From: Paramecium sonneborni
Lineage: Eukaryota; Ciliophora; Oligohymenophorea; Peniculida; Parameciidae
Reading direction: 5' to 3'
NCBI GenBank assembly: GCA_905182985.1
Contig: CAJJDN010000008.1
Coordinates: forward strand, 195,864-259,863
DNA: 64,000 nt
Below the pieces are notes generated by a model that saw only the letters and a list, made by a program, of their open reading frames with translations, was not told where the DNA came from and did no database searches. Made by a program: the position numbers and the translations under genes. Positions 1 to 12,833 of this stretch are shown here, piece after piece. Position 1 is the stretch's first letter, and every line of letters starts with the position of its first letter.

Positions 1-561
<561 letters not shown>

Positions 562-600
562 AATATAATTTAATAACATATAAAATAAAATGTAAAAATA

Positions 601-1023
601 TCATTATTTCTATTTATCCTCATCTCCTATAATTTTTATTCAAGTTGTTATTCATTATTTACATATTCTTCTTACTCAATTCTATATAACTGATTATTAA
701 ATTCAACTCTATCAAACTTCATCATCAGTAAATGGTAGACCAATTTATAATATTTCAAAGTTATATATCAATTATTTCATTCTTATAAGTTTCATTTCAA
801 TTATCTTATCTTTAAAATACTTTCCTCAACTATTATATATGAAGTTTATCAAAAATTTAGCAGTAATTGTTATAATTTAAATTTCCAGAAAGCTTAATAC
901 TTTTTATTTTGAAAATCAAATGAAAAACGTATGTATTTATTAATATAAATACTTTGAGTAGTTTAATTTGGAATTATAAGGAAATTGAATATTGGTTTTT
1001 AATTAATGCTCCAATTACTACAT
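601..1023 (-). CDS. Small hydrophilic protein, exon structure uncertain
   Basis: Not recognised. Minus-strand coding-like sequence converging on the ATP synthase gene. It starts at ATG 1021-1023 (MQQLEHQLKTNIQFPYNS...), needs a ~29-nt intron after about 32 codons, continues with KLSGNLNYNNYCQIFDKLH and, after a frame change, with NFEILQIGLPFTDDE. A 28-nt intron follows, then a Glu/Gln-rich stretch (LYRIEQEEYVNNEQQLEQ). The most natural end is the TGA at 601-603 (GDEDKQKQ-stop). Two of the frame changes are not explained by a normal intron: one would need only 16 nt, and the last exon is ambiguous. It could therefore carry sequencing errors or be decaying. The opposite strand is also open here but reads as an antisense shadow. 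Confidence 0.38.
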
Positions 1024-1211
1024 TTGTATCAATACTCAGTAATTAAAATTTTAAATGGATCAATTTAAGATAATGATATTCAACAGTACGTAAAAGTTTC
1101 AATATAAAAATATTATAAACAAAAGAATATTTTAGATAGGAAACAGTCATCTATCTGCAAAAGAACTTATTGAAATTTATATATTATATAAATATTGCGC
1201 AAATTATATTG

Positions 1212-1607
1212 TCATAAATGGTCAACCACTTAAATTTCATTGATGTTTTGTTCTTCATATTGATGATTAGTATCAGACATATCTTGATTCTCATTATGAT
1301 TGCTCTCTTACAAAGAAACCTATTAAAAAAGGGAATTAATGGTATTTGATTATTGAGTTTGCACTTTCTTTTTTGGTGATTTATTTTCATCCTCGTAAAA
1401 ATCATTTTCGTAATAGAAATGACGATCGCTGGGTTTTTCCTGAGAATCAACTGATAGGAAATTTGAATCAATTTTTTCTTAAGCATTATTGTTAAAAATT
1501 TTTTTTAAAGCTTTTTCGTCACTTATTGAACTTAAGCGTTTGCCTTAACTTAATTAGATTTTGCATTTATTCAATATTAATTCTTCTTATGACTATATTT
1601 TTTTCAT
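1212..1607 (-). CDS. Hypothetical acidic/Asn-Gln-rich protein, 131 aa
   Basis: Not recognised. A single uninterrupted ciliate-code frame runs from ATG 1605-1607 to TGA 1212-1214. It begins MKKIQSQEELILNKCKIQL and contains a Ser/Asp-rich middle (SNFLSVDSQEKPSDRHFYY), a short basic patch (KSPKKK) and an Asn/Gln/Glu-rich C-terminal third. There is no signal peptide, membrane segment or obvious fold. The composition is typical of disordered Paramecium proteins, and real coding is supported by the hydrophilic make-up and frequent TAA/TAG glutamines. About 190 bp separate its stop from the start of the small gene at 601-1023. Confidence 0.6.
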
Positions 1608-2158
1608 AAAATAAAAATAAATATTTTAAATTAGTAATTATTGACAATTTACAATTAGTTATTATATAGTTATCAAATTAAGATAAGACGATTTTAAAGT
1701 GATTGATTTAGGAACGAGTATTTTTTAACTGGTTGAGCATTTAAAATTGCATTTAGGATTTTCTCTTTAACAGATATTTATAAAACCAATTCATTCAACA
1801 CTATTGCAAAAATTTTCAGACCTTTTTATATTGAAATAAACATAAAAACATTGATCGATCGAGAAAATTTTATTGTTGGAAAATATTCGTTTTTGTAATT
1901 TTACTTTTTTACAATAAAAGAGAAAGAAAATATATAAAAATATATATATTATTGCTGTTTGTTTTGAGAATATCCAAATAACACTGAATGTACATATATT
2001 GATTGATTGTAAAAATTGAAATTCAGCTTTATAAGATTAATAGTATTAATTAACTTAATTCTAATTAGCTTATTATTAATTTGCAAGTAAATGAATTTTT
2101 GATACAATGTAATACTTTTAAGGTAAATTTCTATTTTGGTTTGCGTATTGATTTTTAT
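1608..2158. other. AT-rich stretch with a kinase-like scrap
   Basis: No complete gene seen. Around 1687-1730 on the plus strand a short frame reads DFKVIDLGTSIFF, which resembles the DFG region of a Ser/Thr kinase of the calcium-dependent type (usual form KVIDFGTS). The expected activation loop and APE motif do not follow in any frame. I take it as a possible relic or chance match. The rest is low-complexity A/T. Confidence 0.25.
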
Positions 2159-2513
2159 ATGAAATTTGTTGTAACGAATCTCGAATCTCTGGCTAATAAA
2201 TTTTAAAGAGTTGTAGGGAAAAATAATAAATGAAATTTTTATTAATAAAATTGCGAAATTAATGACATTAAATTTAAAGATTGCCTATTATATGTATTAG
2301 GATTCTATAGAAATAAAATCCTTACAATAAACATATGACTCTGCTATAATATAATCTGAATAGATGATAGAAGTTATGAAAGAAAAGCCAAAAGAACATT
2401 TTATCAAGTTAGGAGTAGATTTAGATGATATATCTAATCTTTTTGAGCATTTTGCAAATAAAGATACGGATAATTAGAAAAAATTATTGTTAATTAAAAT
2501 CTCTGAGAAATGA
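2159..2513 (+). CDS. Hypothetical small protein, 5' structure uncertain
   Basis: Not recognised. The 3' part is convincing coding sequence: QQTYDSAIIQSEQMIEVMKE, then HFIKLGVDLDDISNLFEHFA and an end in KIS-EK with TGA 2511-2513. It converges on the BTB gene 51 bp away. Upstream, ATG 2159 opens a second coding-like frame (MKFVVTNLESLANKFQRV) that joins in phase only if a 67-nt intron (about 2219-2285) is removed, which is long for this genome. A third frame through that stretch is also open (KELQGKIINEIFINKIAK), so the true start could lie elsewhere. Treat the 5' end as provisional. Confidence 0.38.
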
Positions 2514-2564
2514 AAAGAAAAACCCAAAAATAAATACATTATTTTATTTATTATATTTCAAAAT

Positions 2565-3861
2565 TCATATTTGTTTTTGAAGATAAATATTTAAAAGATC
2601 ATTAATTTAATATTCTTTCAATTATAAGAAATCTTCATCTTAAAAACAGCCATCACATAAATTTTAATCAATAGCTCTTGAAAAACATCTTATTTTTTAT
2701 TTTTTATTTTAATTTTATAATGGATTATTTTAATTGAATGATTGACTATATTGATGGTAGTATTTGAATTTAGAACGATAGATTAAATATTGATAAAAAC
2801 AATTTAGACAAATTTGATGTGAACAAGTAGCCCTAAAGGATTTATTTCTAAAAAAATTTATTAAATTATTATACACTAAATCGCAGGCTTTTGAATGCAT
2901 TAGATGATAAGGTGGACTTTCTATCTTTTTTAATGTTTACTCTAATAAATTTTTGCATCTAGTAGTAAGCCAGTTACTATTTTATTAAATAAACGATTCA
3001 TCTACAAATTAAAATACCCTTCCTAAATAAATATCTTCCATTATTTCTATCTAAGGATTTTTATACTTATCCATAAATGATAGAAATGCAGTCAGATGAA
3101 TAACATTTTATTAATAGAATTTAGTATAAATTTTTGCAATTTCTTCAAATAATTTTACAGTAACTTACTTAAATGCTTTATAATTATAACAAATATACAT
3201 ATTTAAATTTTATCTTAGGCATCTTTTTTATTATAATTATGCCATTCTAAATGACCCATCATAATGGGACCATTAGCTAGAATCATTTATTCCAAAAATT
3301 TTAACGCATTTTCATTCTTATTAGAAAGAAGAACTTAAAAATAGCTTTGATCACTAAAAATATCAACAAGAAAGTTTAAAAAAAAATTCCTCGTTATCCC
3401 TGAAGTTTTTACTTATATTATTAAGCAATTTATAAAAATATCACATTAAAAATAGATTGCTATTTTGAGCAAGGGCAAATAATCTTCTTTTATTCTGTAA
3501 TTAATTTTTCCAGTATATAAGAATCGCAAAAATAAACTAAATAAAAAGAAAAGGTGTTCTTAACTTTCAAAATAAAAATTCTCCAAAAATGGAATAACAT
3601 GTTGATTTTAGTTCAGAAATTTTAATTAGGGTTGGGTATTAAATTTTTATAATATGATCTCTTTTTGGATGAAGTTTGGATTAATAAGAAAATTGATGGG
3701 AATATTTACTATTTGATTATTAAAATTTTTATACATTTTATACATTGATAGGTTACTTTAATGTAAGAAGATGTATTCATTTATTAATAAGGCTTGAAGG
3801 CTTCTTATATGATAAAATCTATGTTCCATTAACTTTATTTTCCTAAATCTATTACATCCAT
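2565..3861 (-). CDS. BTB/POZ-like protein with Cys-rich tail
   Basis: About 415 aa after removal of two introns (3709-3734, 26 nt; 3176-3198, 23 nt). ATG at 3859-3861. The N-terminal half contains a BTB-like stretch with the hallmark FLRFLYTGKI followed by YLPLLKIAIYFQCD, as in BTB/POZ dimerisation domains that often recruit cullin-3 ubiquitin ligases. The C-terminal part carries spaced Cys/His residues (ATCSHQICLNCF, then IRCF and LCDGCFQDEDF) that could form a RING- or B-box-like zinc site. The combination suggests a ubiquitin-pathway adaptor, but this is inference. The start lies only 26 bp from the start of the divergent gene at 3888. The opposite strand has a long open frame that I judge to be antisense noise. 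Confidence 0.62.
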
Positions 3862-3887
3862 TGTAATATTAATACTTTAATTAATAA

Positions 3888-6800
3888 ATGTAAAAAGAAA
3901 CTTCTTCAGTTAATACATCGCATTAACAATAATAACAGCAAAATAAGGAAGAGAGTAAATTAAAAAGTCTATTGTAGGGTAGCTATGATTACATTCATAG
4001 AGAAACTGGAAAAATGATTTAGAAAGTAAAATTGACATAAATTATATTGTTTAGAAACTCTATAAGAAGGCATTTTAACTTTTAGAAAAGTTTTACAATT
4101 AAAGGAAAGATTTAGAATTAGGAGAAATGGTTATGTTAAATAGAAGAATAATAAATTGCATTATTAAAATTCTAAAATAAGGTTTACTCAAACCAGATAT
4201 TGAATAAGACAGGCCAGAAATTATGCTATAGATATTTTAAAGAGGTAGTTAAGCTATTTTTGAGTTATACAAATACTTAAATTTGTATATTTAAAAAGTT
4301 ATGCCTAATGAAATGAAAGGAATTGTGTAAATTTATTAAATTATAATACAAGTTTAGAGGAAGTATCTCATTTGACAAGTTCAGATGAGGAGAATGAAGA
4401 AAGAATAAAAGAACATGAGGTGACAGTTCTATAGTATAAAATCAATGAATATGATAAACCTAAAAAGGAGAGAAGTAAAAAATAAGTTAAAGAATTGAAT
4501 CCTTATGAATAAGAGATATCAGAATCAAGTAGAATAGCAAATATGATTGTAAAAACTTTGAAACCTTTGAATATTCAATTTGAGTTGGATCAGTATTTTT
4601 ATAATTTAATTGAACTTCAATTAATGGCTAATTTAATTTTTAAGAAAGCAAACAAACCAAAGGTAGCATATTACTATTTGGTGGAAGCTTAGAGAATTAC
4701 TAAATAAATATTAGATACTCCTAATCCAAATTTAGTAAATACATGTGCTAGAGTGAAAATGTATTTGGCTAATTATTTCTATGAAATAAGTGAATATCAA
4801 GAATCTCTAAAAGTTGCAGAAGAAGCTATAGTTATTTTATGTGGTGAGATGAGAATAAGAATTAATTAAGAAAAATTCGTATAAAAAAAACATAAATAAA
4901 GGTATATTAGTGTTACTTATACCAAAATAGGGAGAGAAGAAGGATGAAAAGATGTGTGATAACAACTTTATCAGCATTAATAATTATGATGTGTAATTAT
5001 GAAGCTCAAAATAATTATCATAGAATTGTTGAAACTTTAACAACAGCTAGTTGGTTGGCTGAAAAATATATTTAAGGAATTGATGAATTTAAAAAACATA
5101 TTGTTAAATTGGCTAGTGAAGGTAAACATAGATTAGAATAAAATTTAAAAGATTTAGCAGATCTTAGTTATATTGCAGAATCTATTTTGGATTAAGAATT
5201 GCATTAAATTAGAAAGACTTAAAGAGATTAGAGAGAATAATCTGAATCAGATTATTTAAAAAAGTTTAATAGTGATATGTTTAATCTTTTTTAAGTTAAA
5301 TCATTGAATGAACAATTATTTTTTAAAACCTAAATAAAGGAAGAATAGAAAAAAAAATAATAATTTGATACAAAAATAATAGAATAATCATAACCTCATG
5401 GAACAGATGCTTCAATAAATATTTTTGATAGTGATTCAAATAGTAAAGATAGTTTTTTTGAAGGTAGTTTCTTTGCTCCATCAATCGACAATTTGTAATT
5501 TGATTCTAAATTATTTGATGATAAAAGACCATTGTCAACATCAAGAAAACCAAATAATAGAAGAATATTTAAAACAAGCAGGTAAAAAGGAAAATCTGTA
5601 GGTTTAATAAAAATTGGTTTAGAAAGACCATAAGATTATAAATCAAGAATATTGACTACAACATAATATTTTAATGAATATTAGAAGAAACCAAAAGTAT
5701 AGGAAGAGAAAAATGTAAGTAATACAGGTGCATTCTTAAAGAGACAATTAGAAAATTTAGAATATCGAGAACATCCTGATAGAGATGAACATCATAAACA
5801 GGATTTAGATGTATATGTCAATAAAATGATTAATGGTAAAATTCAATCAAATGAGATAAGAGATTATAATGAGTAAAATAGTTTGTTATTTTAGTATCTT
5901 AGGATAATTATTTAATTTGAGAAAAAAAGAAGATTTTGATAAAAAAGAGTTTCATTTTGGTAGAAGAATGCTAAATATTAAAGCAAAAGAAGAAATAATG
6001 TTTAACAAAGAATCTTTTAAAGCTCCACCTGTAAAAGTTGAGATAGATACTAAAGTTAAAGATTAAGCACATATAATAGATGGAAAAATAACTGCTGAAA
6101 AAGAATTAAAGGATTTAAAAAGAAGAAAAATAGATAAGATGGTTGCTGGAAAAAAAATAGTTTAAACAAATGTGAATATAGATTTAAAGGATCCAGAAGA
6201 AACTAATTATTTGAAAAAAGTTTTAGAAAAAAGTAAGAAGAAGAAACTCAAAGATTTAATTCATAAACATAGAGAATCATTAGGATTAGCTAAATTTTTT
6301 GCTAATTTGTTGAGAGAACAAAAAGAAAAAGAAAGAATTCTAAAACTTAAATCTGCTTTAGAAAAAGAAATATCAGTTGATGTTGCAGACAATTAAAGTC
6401 AATAATAGTTGTAAATAAAATAAAAAAAGAATGTTAAAATAGTTGTACAATAAATAGATAAATAATAAACATAATAAGTTTCTTTATAACCCTCTTAGTT
6501 ACAATAGTCTTAAGTTGGAGCAGAAGATCCTAAATTATTAGGTTAACCTACTTTAATTTAATAGAAATCCAATTCTTAGACAACTTTACCTAAAACAATT
6601 TTAAAGAGATAAAAGGAAGTTTCAAGTGTAAAAGACAGTCCTTAAGTAAGTTAAACTTTAATTGGTATGGATGTATAAGGAACAGACTTAATCTTAAAAT
6701 AAGAAAAATAGTAAAAAGCAAAAAAAGTAATAAAAGATCAAATTGACAAATAATAGAAAAAGTCTCATTAAGTAATTGGAATGATAATTGATGCAGTTGA

Positions 6801-7080
6801 AAGAAAAATGGATATAGAGAATAAAGAATTGAAAAAGATGCTTTTTAAATAGAAAGGAGGATCAAAATAATATGTTGATGATGATGAAAGAACCTATTTA
6901 AAATTTATGCCAAAATTTACAGATATGAGTAGATCAACATATTTAATGTATATAAAGAAGGAATTAGCAGATAAATAAATAATTACATTAGAAGATGTTG
7001 TGAGAGCAAATATTTCTAGAAAAAATTAGTTAACAGATATGGCAGCATAAATGTTTAAAGATTTTGGATAGCATTCCTGA
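3888..7080 (+). CDS. Large TPR-like, Lys/Gln-rich protein, 1028 aa
   Basis: Not assigned to a known family. Five exons separated by introns at 4026-4054, 4327-4352, 4902-4930 and 5881-5902 (22-29 nt). After a Gln-rich start (MQKETSSVNTSHQQQQQQ) comes a helical region (KLYKKAFQLLEKFYNQRKDL). Around residues 250-370 there are TPR-like helices (YYYLVEAQRITKQILDTP..., MYLANYFYEISEYQESLKVA). The remainder is long, charged and probably disordered or coiled, and ends in a more ordered stretch (YLKFMPKFTDMSRSTYLMY). TPR content suggests a scaffold; the actual role is unknown. It is divergently arranged with the BTB gene, sharing a 26-bp gap. Confidence 0.8.
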
Positions 7081-7194
7081 TTTATATATAATTTATTATA
7101 ATAAAAAATCATGCGCAATATGTTATGACGAAGTATCTTTGTTCGTATATTAATTTCGCATTTTTAAATAAAATTTGATTATTATTTGAAATTA

Positions 7195-8204
7195 ATGACA
7201 TCATAAGCAGTCCTGTTGACAATCGGATTTCTATTGGTTTTGAGTGCAGCAACTTATATGAACTATGAACATAATGTGAGTACAATAGATCATGGTTTTA
7301 CAGCTGATTTTGCATCTTTCATCAAATCCTTTGACACAAAATACGATTTCATTAGATCTGATATAACTTGGTCAACATATGGGTATTAACTATAAATAAC
7401 AATTATTTAAGTGGTGCTGAGACAAGACCTACATCTGCTCCATCAAAGTATCCAATTGTATTTATTCACGGAAATTCAGATATTGGAGTAGGTAATGGTG
7501 GAACTGTTGGATGGTAGACAGGATTCACTACACTTATAGAATATTTGTAAAATTATGGTGGATATACTAAGGCTGATTTGTATGTAACAACTTGGGGTAA
7601 ATTTTATTATAATTATTTTAGGACCTGCAAATCCAAACTTAGCATCCTAAAATGGTCATAGTGAAAAATATGTTATGACAACTAGAAGATTTATTGAAGG
7701 AGTTCTTGCTTATACAAAGGCTAGTAAAGTTATTGTGATTGGTCATTCAATGGGAGTTACCTTAGCTAGAGCTGCCATTATTGGTGGAACATATTCAGAA
7801 TCCATGCTTACTAAATTCACTGTTGGAAATCCAATTACTAATTCTGTTGCTGCTTTCTTTGGATTAGCAGGAGCAAATTATGGATTAGTAGATTGCACAT
7901 ATGCAACAGGATTACCAACTTGTAGTACATATAATGGTTTTTCACCTTCATCCCAAATGTTGTCTGCTTTAAATTCTCAGACTCATAGAGAAGGTGGAAA
8001 AGTTTATTCATTCTGGTCTCCAAACGATGACATCATTAAATACAATTGTATTGTTAATCAAAAGAATACTTGTATTGTCCCTGGAAGTGATGAATCAGTA
8101 AAACTCATTATTTAAATCTTTAGTATTAATAAAATGGATATACACACTTTGATGTAAGAGATAAGTTCGGAGCTGACATACTACGTCTTCTTTAAAAATT
8201 ATGA
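7195..8204 (+). CDS. Class 2 (EstA-type) secreted lipase/esterase
   Basis: About 309 aa, an alpha/beta-hydrolase of the lipase class 2 family, predicted to hydrolyse esters outside the cell or in a vesicle. A hydrophobic N-terminus after MTSQAVLLT looks like a signal peptide. Family landmarks are YPIVFIHGNSD, the turn TWGGPANPN, and the nucleophile elbow GHSMG at about residues 165-169 (Ser167). The end of the fold is seen in FWSPNDDII and, after the last intron, NGYTHFDVRDKFG, which supplies the catalytic acid/His region. Introns at 7383-7411, 7597-7621 and 8098-8123 are needed; without the last one the C-terminal motif is lost. TGA at 8202-8204. Confidence 0.88.
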
Positions 8205-8453
8205 TAATATTTTATATTTTGATTCAGAAATTATCATAAGTTATGTTATAAATTTCACTACTTCAATTTATGATAAAAAATTCTACATAAATACCTTTTA
8301 TTACATAAACAAGTATAGATTTAAATTGAGTAAAATTATTGTTTTAATATTGGGAGCTGTTAAAATTTAAACAAATGAATGAATTAATATAATAATTAAC
8401 TCCTTTAAAATTATTTTTTCATAATCATATTGTTTTGTTTAATTAATTTAATT

Positions 8454-11005
8454 ATGATAAGATTATTGCAATAATAATAGTAATTCAGAAATCAAGTGAG
8501 ATATTCCTTAACTCATTCTGAGGCTAAGTTGAGAAAATCCTTATTCAATAATTTTCCTATAGAAACAACAATGTACATCGAACTTTTGAAAGGATAAAAG
8601 TATAGGGGAATAGCATCAATGAGTTTTGATTTGAAAGAGGCAAAATCTTTGTTTCTTGATTGCCAGGGTTAGGATGTATCATCATTAATTGTTAATAATC
8701 AAAGTCTTTAAAATATTAAGTAAGATGGAAATAAATTATGGATAGAATCAGGGTTGAAAAAAGACTTAAATAGGATTGAAGGTATAATTTTGATAAATAT
8801 TAAGTTTATTTTCAAAACTAGTATTCTACAACAGGTCATGGCTTACATAGTTTTATGGATCATGAAGATTAATATGTATATTCATAATGTGAACCACATC
8901 ATGCATCTAAAATGTTTCCTTGTTTCGATTAACCTGATCTTAAGGGAACATTTAAATTATTTGCTTATGCACCAAGAGAATGGAAAGTTATAAGCAATGA
9001 AAGATATCTTGAGAATCCAAAAATACCTTAATTTATTTATGAAAAGGGTTATTTTCCTAATGATTCACAATATAAAATTTGGGAGTTTGATAAGACTAAG
9101 CCTTTATCTACTTATTTATATGCAATTTTAGCAGGACCATATGTAGAAATTAAAGCACCAGAAGAATTGCTACATAATTCAATACCATAAAGTTTATATT
9201 GTAGAAAATCACTATTAAAATTTGTAATGAATGATGCTTATTCTATTTTTAAAGTGACTTCTGATAGTATGAAATTTTTTGATGATCTTTTCTAATATAA
9301 ATATCCTTTTGGAAAGTATGATTAAATATTTTGTCCTGAATATTCAACAGGAGCTATGGAAAATGCAGGTGCAGTGACAATTAATGATTTATATGTATTT
9401 AAAGAACCTGTACCTAAATCTTAAATAGCATCTAGAGCAAATACAATAATACATGAATTATCTCATATGTGGTTTGGTGATTTAGTAACTATGGAATGGT
9501 GGGATGATCTTTGGTTAAATGAAAGTTTTGCTGAATTCATTGCACATTTATGTTAAGATAATGTTTGCTAAGGAGAAAAAGTTAATTATTGGGTATAATT
9601 TTTAGAAAGAAAACTTTGGGGATATGTAACAGATGAAAAATCAACTACTCATCCTATTTATTGTTAAATTGATAATACTGATTAGGCTGAAAATATATTT
9701 GATGGTATTACTTATGCGAAAGGAGCTGCTTTAATTAAATAGATATATTTTACTATGGGCAGAGAAGGTTTCTCTAAAGCAATGGGACTTTATTTTTAAA
9801 AACATGCTTATGGAAATACAAAATTAAGCGATTTCTTTAAATCTATGAGTATCAATAAGAATGTAAATTGGGAAGAATTTAAATAAGAATGGATAATGAC
9901 ATCTGGATTTAATATTCTTTCTTATACCTCAGAAAATAATCAAATAATCATAAAACAAACTGGTTCATATTTAAGAAAACACTCCTTAACTATTGGATAA
10001 TTTAATAATAATGAATGGGTTATATCAAAAATTGAAGTTGATGCAAAAGAAATCACAACTATAAAGCTTGATGGATTGAAATAAAACACTTTACTTATTC
10101 TCAATTATAATGATGAAAATTACATTAAAGTTAGTTATAATAAAGAATAAACATAAATGCTATTATAAAATTTATCAACAATTAATAATAGTTTAAATAG
10201 ATTATTAGTTCTTCAATCTATCTTTGATTAAGTAAGAGATGGACAAACATGCTTTTTAGATTTCTAATAAGGTGTGTCAAACTTCCTTAAACATGAGAGT
10301 GATGATACAGTTGTTAAAATTGTACTTAATTGGTGTGCTGCAGGTGTTAATAATTATACTCCTTATAAATATAGAGCATCAATAAGAGAAAATTTAGCAA
10401 ATACAGTTAAATAATTGATAGATTGCACTTAAGAATAAAGTAAATTATTAACTTTAAGATCTCATTATATTAATTGGTCTAGAACAATTGAGAGATTGTC
10501 CTCCATTAATATTGATGAAATTGGAGTCAAAGATGGATGGATCTATATTTATAATTAGTTTTTATACAATTAACCTTCATGGAATCTCTTTGATAATTTG
10601 GCTCTTAAAGATGTAGACAATAAAAAACACAAAAGATTCTTAGAATCTTTGACTATTGATAAAGATTAACTTTGGTCATATTTTATTAATTTTGATAAAC
10701 ATGAAAGTGTTTAATAAGTATCTTAAGTCATGAGAGCATTTAATCATGAAAAATTCATTGATTAATTAGGAAAATATGAATCAAGATTCTTTGATATTAT
10801 TGTTTAAGTTTTTGAAACTAAAGAATCTGAATATGCTAAAGCTTTCTTTAATAATCTATATCCAGTTGGTGAAAATCTTGAACTTTATTAATTATTATCA
10901 AAGGAAGCACTTGCTAAAACAAAAAATGATTTCTTAATCAAATTATTAAAAGAGTCTATTGATATTAATGATAAAAGAATAAAAGCGTACAAGACCTTTA
11001 AATGA
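8454..11005 (+). CDS. M1-family zinc aminopeptidase
   Basis: 842-aa metallopeptidase that removes N-terminal residues from peptides. One intron (8782-8804, 23 nt). Diagnostic motifs: the substrate-recognition GAMEN (residues 292-296) and the zinc site HELSH (326-330) with the third ligand Glu349 in [11 protein letters not shown]. Before these lies the typical beta-sheet N-domain ([33 protein letters not shown]). After the catalytic domain the protein continues through the beta-sandwich and a helical C-terminal domain, as in full-length aminopeptidase N relatives. ATG 8454 gives MIRLLQQQQQFRNQ; the Gln run precedes the conserved start, so the exact start is likely but not certain. No signal peptide is obvious. 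Confidence 0.95.
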
Positions 11006-11125
11006 GTTATTTATAATTAAAAATTATTTTCATTTAGAAGTATATATCTAATAATAATTATTTGCAAATTTCATATACTAGAATATAATTTAAATTGTAA
11101 AGTTTTAGTATTTGAAAAAACTAAT

Positions 11126-12712
11126 TCAAAGCTCATTCTCAATAAATGGAGGTAAATCTCTCCTACACTAAGGACATTTATTTTATATTTGTATCCATTA
11201 CTATAAACATTAGGGATGAAATTCATGTTTACATGGTGTTACCATTATTTATTGCAGTAATGATTTATTAATTTGTTTTGTATCCATTTCATCAGGGCTT
11301 AAGTTAAGTGGATTTAAACAAATAGGGCATTCCATTGAATCATGAACAATTACCTCTTTTATATAGCGAAACGGTTTTGGTAATAAAAATTTAGGTATAA
11401 AACATCTTGATCCATATTTCTCTTGAATATAAAGTAGGAATAAAGAAAATAAATAAATAATTAAAAATAGTCCTGCAAATAAATAATCTGGTTCCATATT
11501 CCTTACATTTGCAGGACAACTTCTAACATATGGCTATAATTAATTATAAATTTACATAAAAAAATAGCTTTGAAGACAAAAATCCTAAGACATAAAGTTT
11601 ATTAAATTTGTAATTTTTTTATCCAACTCTCACATTATGAATTACTTATGGGTATAGAGCAAAAGCTAATGTAAGCATGAAATAAAATGAGTTTCCATAT
11701 AATTAATATAGGATAAGATTTAAAATGATAAAGAAATCTAATGGAATTAAATAGAATACTTGAAATTAAAATAAAATAAATAATTTATTTTATTAATGCT
11801 CTTCTCTCTAATTGTGCAAGCATCTACCTTTAACCCCAAATTAATCCTACTATACTCGAATCTTTAAAAATAGCTTGGGTAAGTTAAAGAAAGGTAGGAA
11901 TGATGTAAAAATAAGCGTAATTCTTGAAAATAAGTATAAATTTTACAAAGTTTTGAAATAAGGTATTGACAAAAAAATAAAATATATTTAAACCTTGGAT
12001 ACTAGATAATATTGCTGCCAGGAAAGAAAGCTAACAATAATTTGATTTAATTGTTTACTTATAAAGTTTGTATTTATTGTTATTTAATTTATTAAATTAA
12101 TTTATTTGTTGACGCCATTTATATTATTAATATTAAAGTGGCAATAGAACTAAAGAGCAGATTATTTATAAAAGCGTAATTATAAGTTCTCTTTATATTA
12201 AAACTCAAATTAATTTGACAATGAATATTATTAGTATCTGTAGATTATAAATCACCATCTATTGAAAGTTCATTTATATCAAATTCTTCAGACTCTTAGT
12301 TTATTTAGAATATAAAAATGCCATTACATTAACTTTCAGTCCAAGTTTATAGTAAGTTATCTCCACCAGAGAGAAATATATCGTTTTTTTCAATCCATGT
12401 ACTAAAAAATATAGAAAAAAATTACTTTGATGATTCAGAATAATTTGAAAGTTAAATTTTAGCAATCACATGTTTTTTTTCCTAATATTTAGGATTTTAA
12501 ATAAAAAGTTAAATAAAAGATTCTCCAAATTCTGCTTATATTTCTCCTGAATCAAGAGTTAAATAATTAAATTATTTCATAGATTGAACTTTTGACATCC
12601 ATTTCCCTTGAAATAAATTATCTTTTAATAAAGATATTATTCTTAAATCAGATGTTTGATTTTAAAGTATAACTTTTGGCAAAAAGATAAAAAACAAGAT
12701 TAGTGAAAACAT
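11126..12712 (-). CDS. Membrane RING-H2 E3 ubiquitin ligase, Tul1/FLY type
   Basis: About 504 aa. The order of parts matches the Tul1/DSC1 (yeast) and FLY (plant) endomembrane ligases: signal peptide (MFSLILFFIFLPKV), a luminal domain ending near SQCNGIFIFQINQES, several membrane helices (e.g. FALYPQVIHNVRVG followed by KLYVLGFLSSKLFF), the pre-RING SCPANVRNMEPDYL and GSRCFIPKFLLP, then the C-terminal RING-H2. RING residues: ECPICLNPL, MVTPCKHEFHPQCLQQW and CPQCRRDLPPF. Introns at 12031-12058, 11738-11759 and 11534-11555 restore the family alignment; without them the gene falls into two false pieces. In yeast this family sorts membrane proteins for degradation in Golgi, endosome or vacuole; the same role here is inferred. 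Confidence 0.86.
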
Positions 12713-12833
12713 TTTCTATGTTAATTCCATAATTATTATATATTATATAATGATGATATACTATATATAAATTAAATATTTAAATAGTAACAATGAACCT
12801 TGTTTTATAAAAACACAACAAATGAATTAAATT

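Noticed and set aside
839..1173. Plus-strand gene of about 100 codons with a possible 26-nt intron and a signal-like start
   Set aside because: The minus strand over the same bases reads as hydrophilic protein with better intron signals; the plus frame is its antisense and is rich in I, L and Y.
2790..3590. Long plus-strand frame that looked like a multi-pass membrane protein
   Set aside because: It is the complement of the BTB gene. With only TGA as stop, antisense strands stay open by chance, and the apparent membrane helices come from complementing Lys/Glu codons.
11126..11497. Stand-alone 123-aa single-pass RING protein starting at MEPDYLF
   Set aside because: Upstream exons joined through 22-28-nt introns reproduce the full Tul1/FLY architecture, so this is only the last exon of a longer gene.
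11796..12045. Small secreted protein on the plus strand (MLFSLIVQAS...)
   Set aside because: It overlaps exons of the membrane RING ligase on the minus strand, which has clear family similarity.
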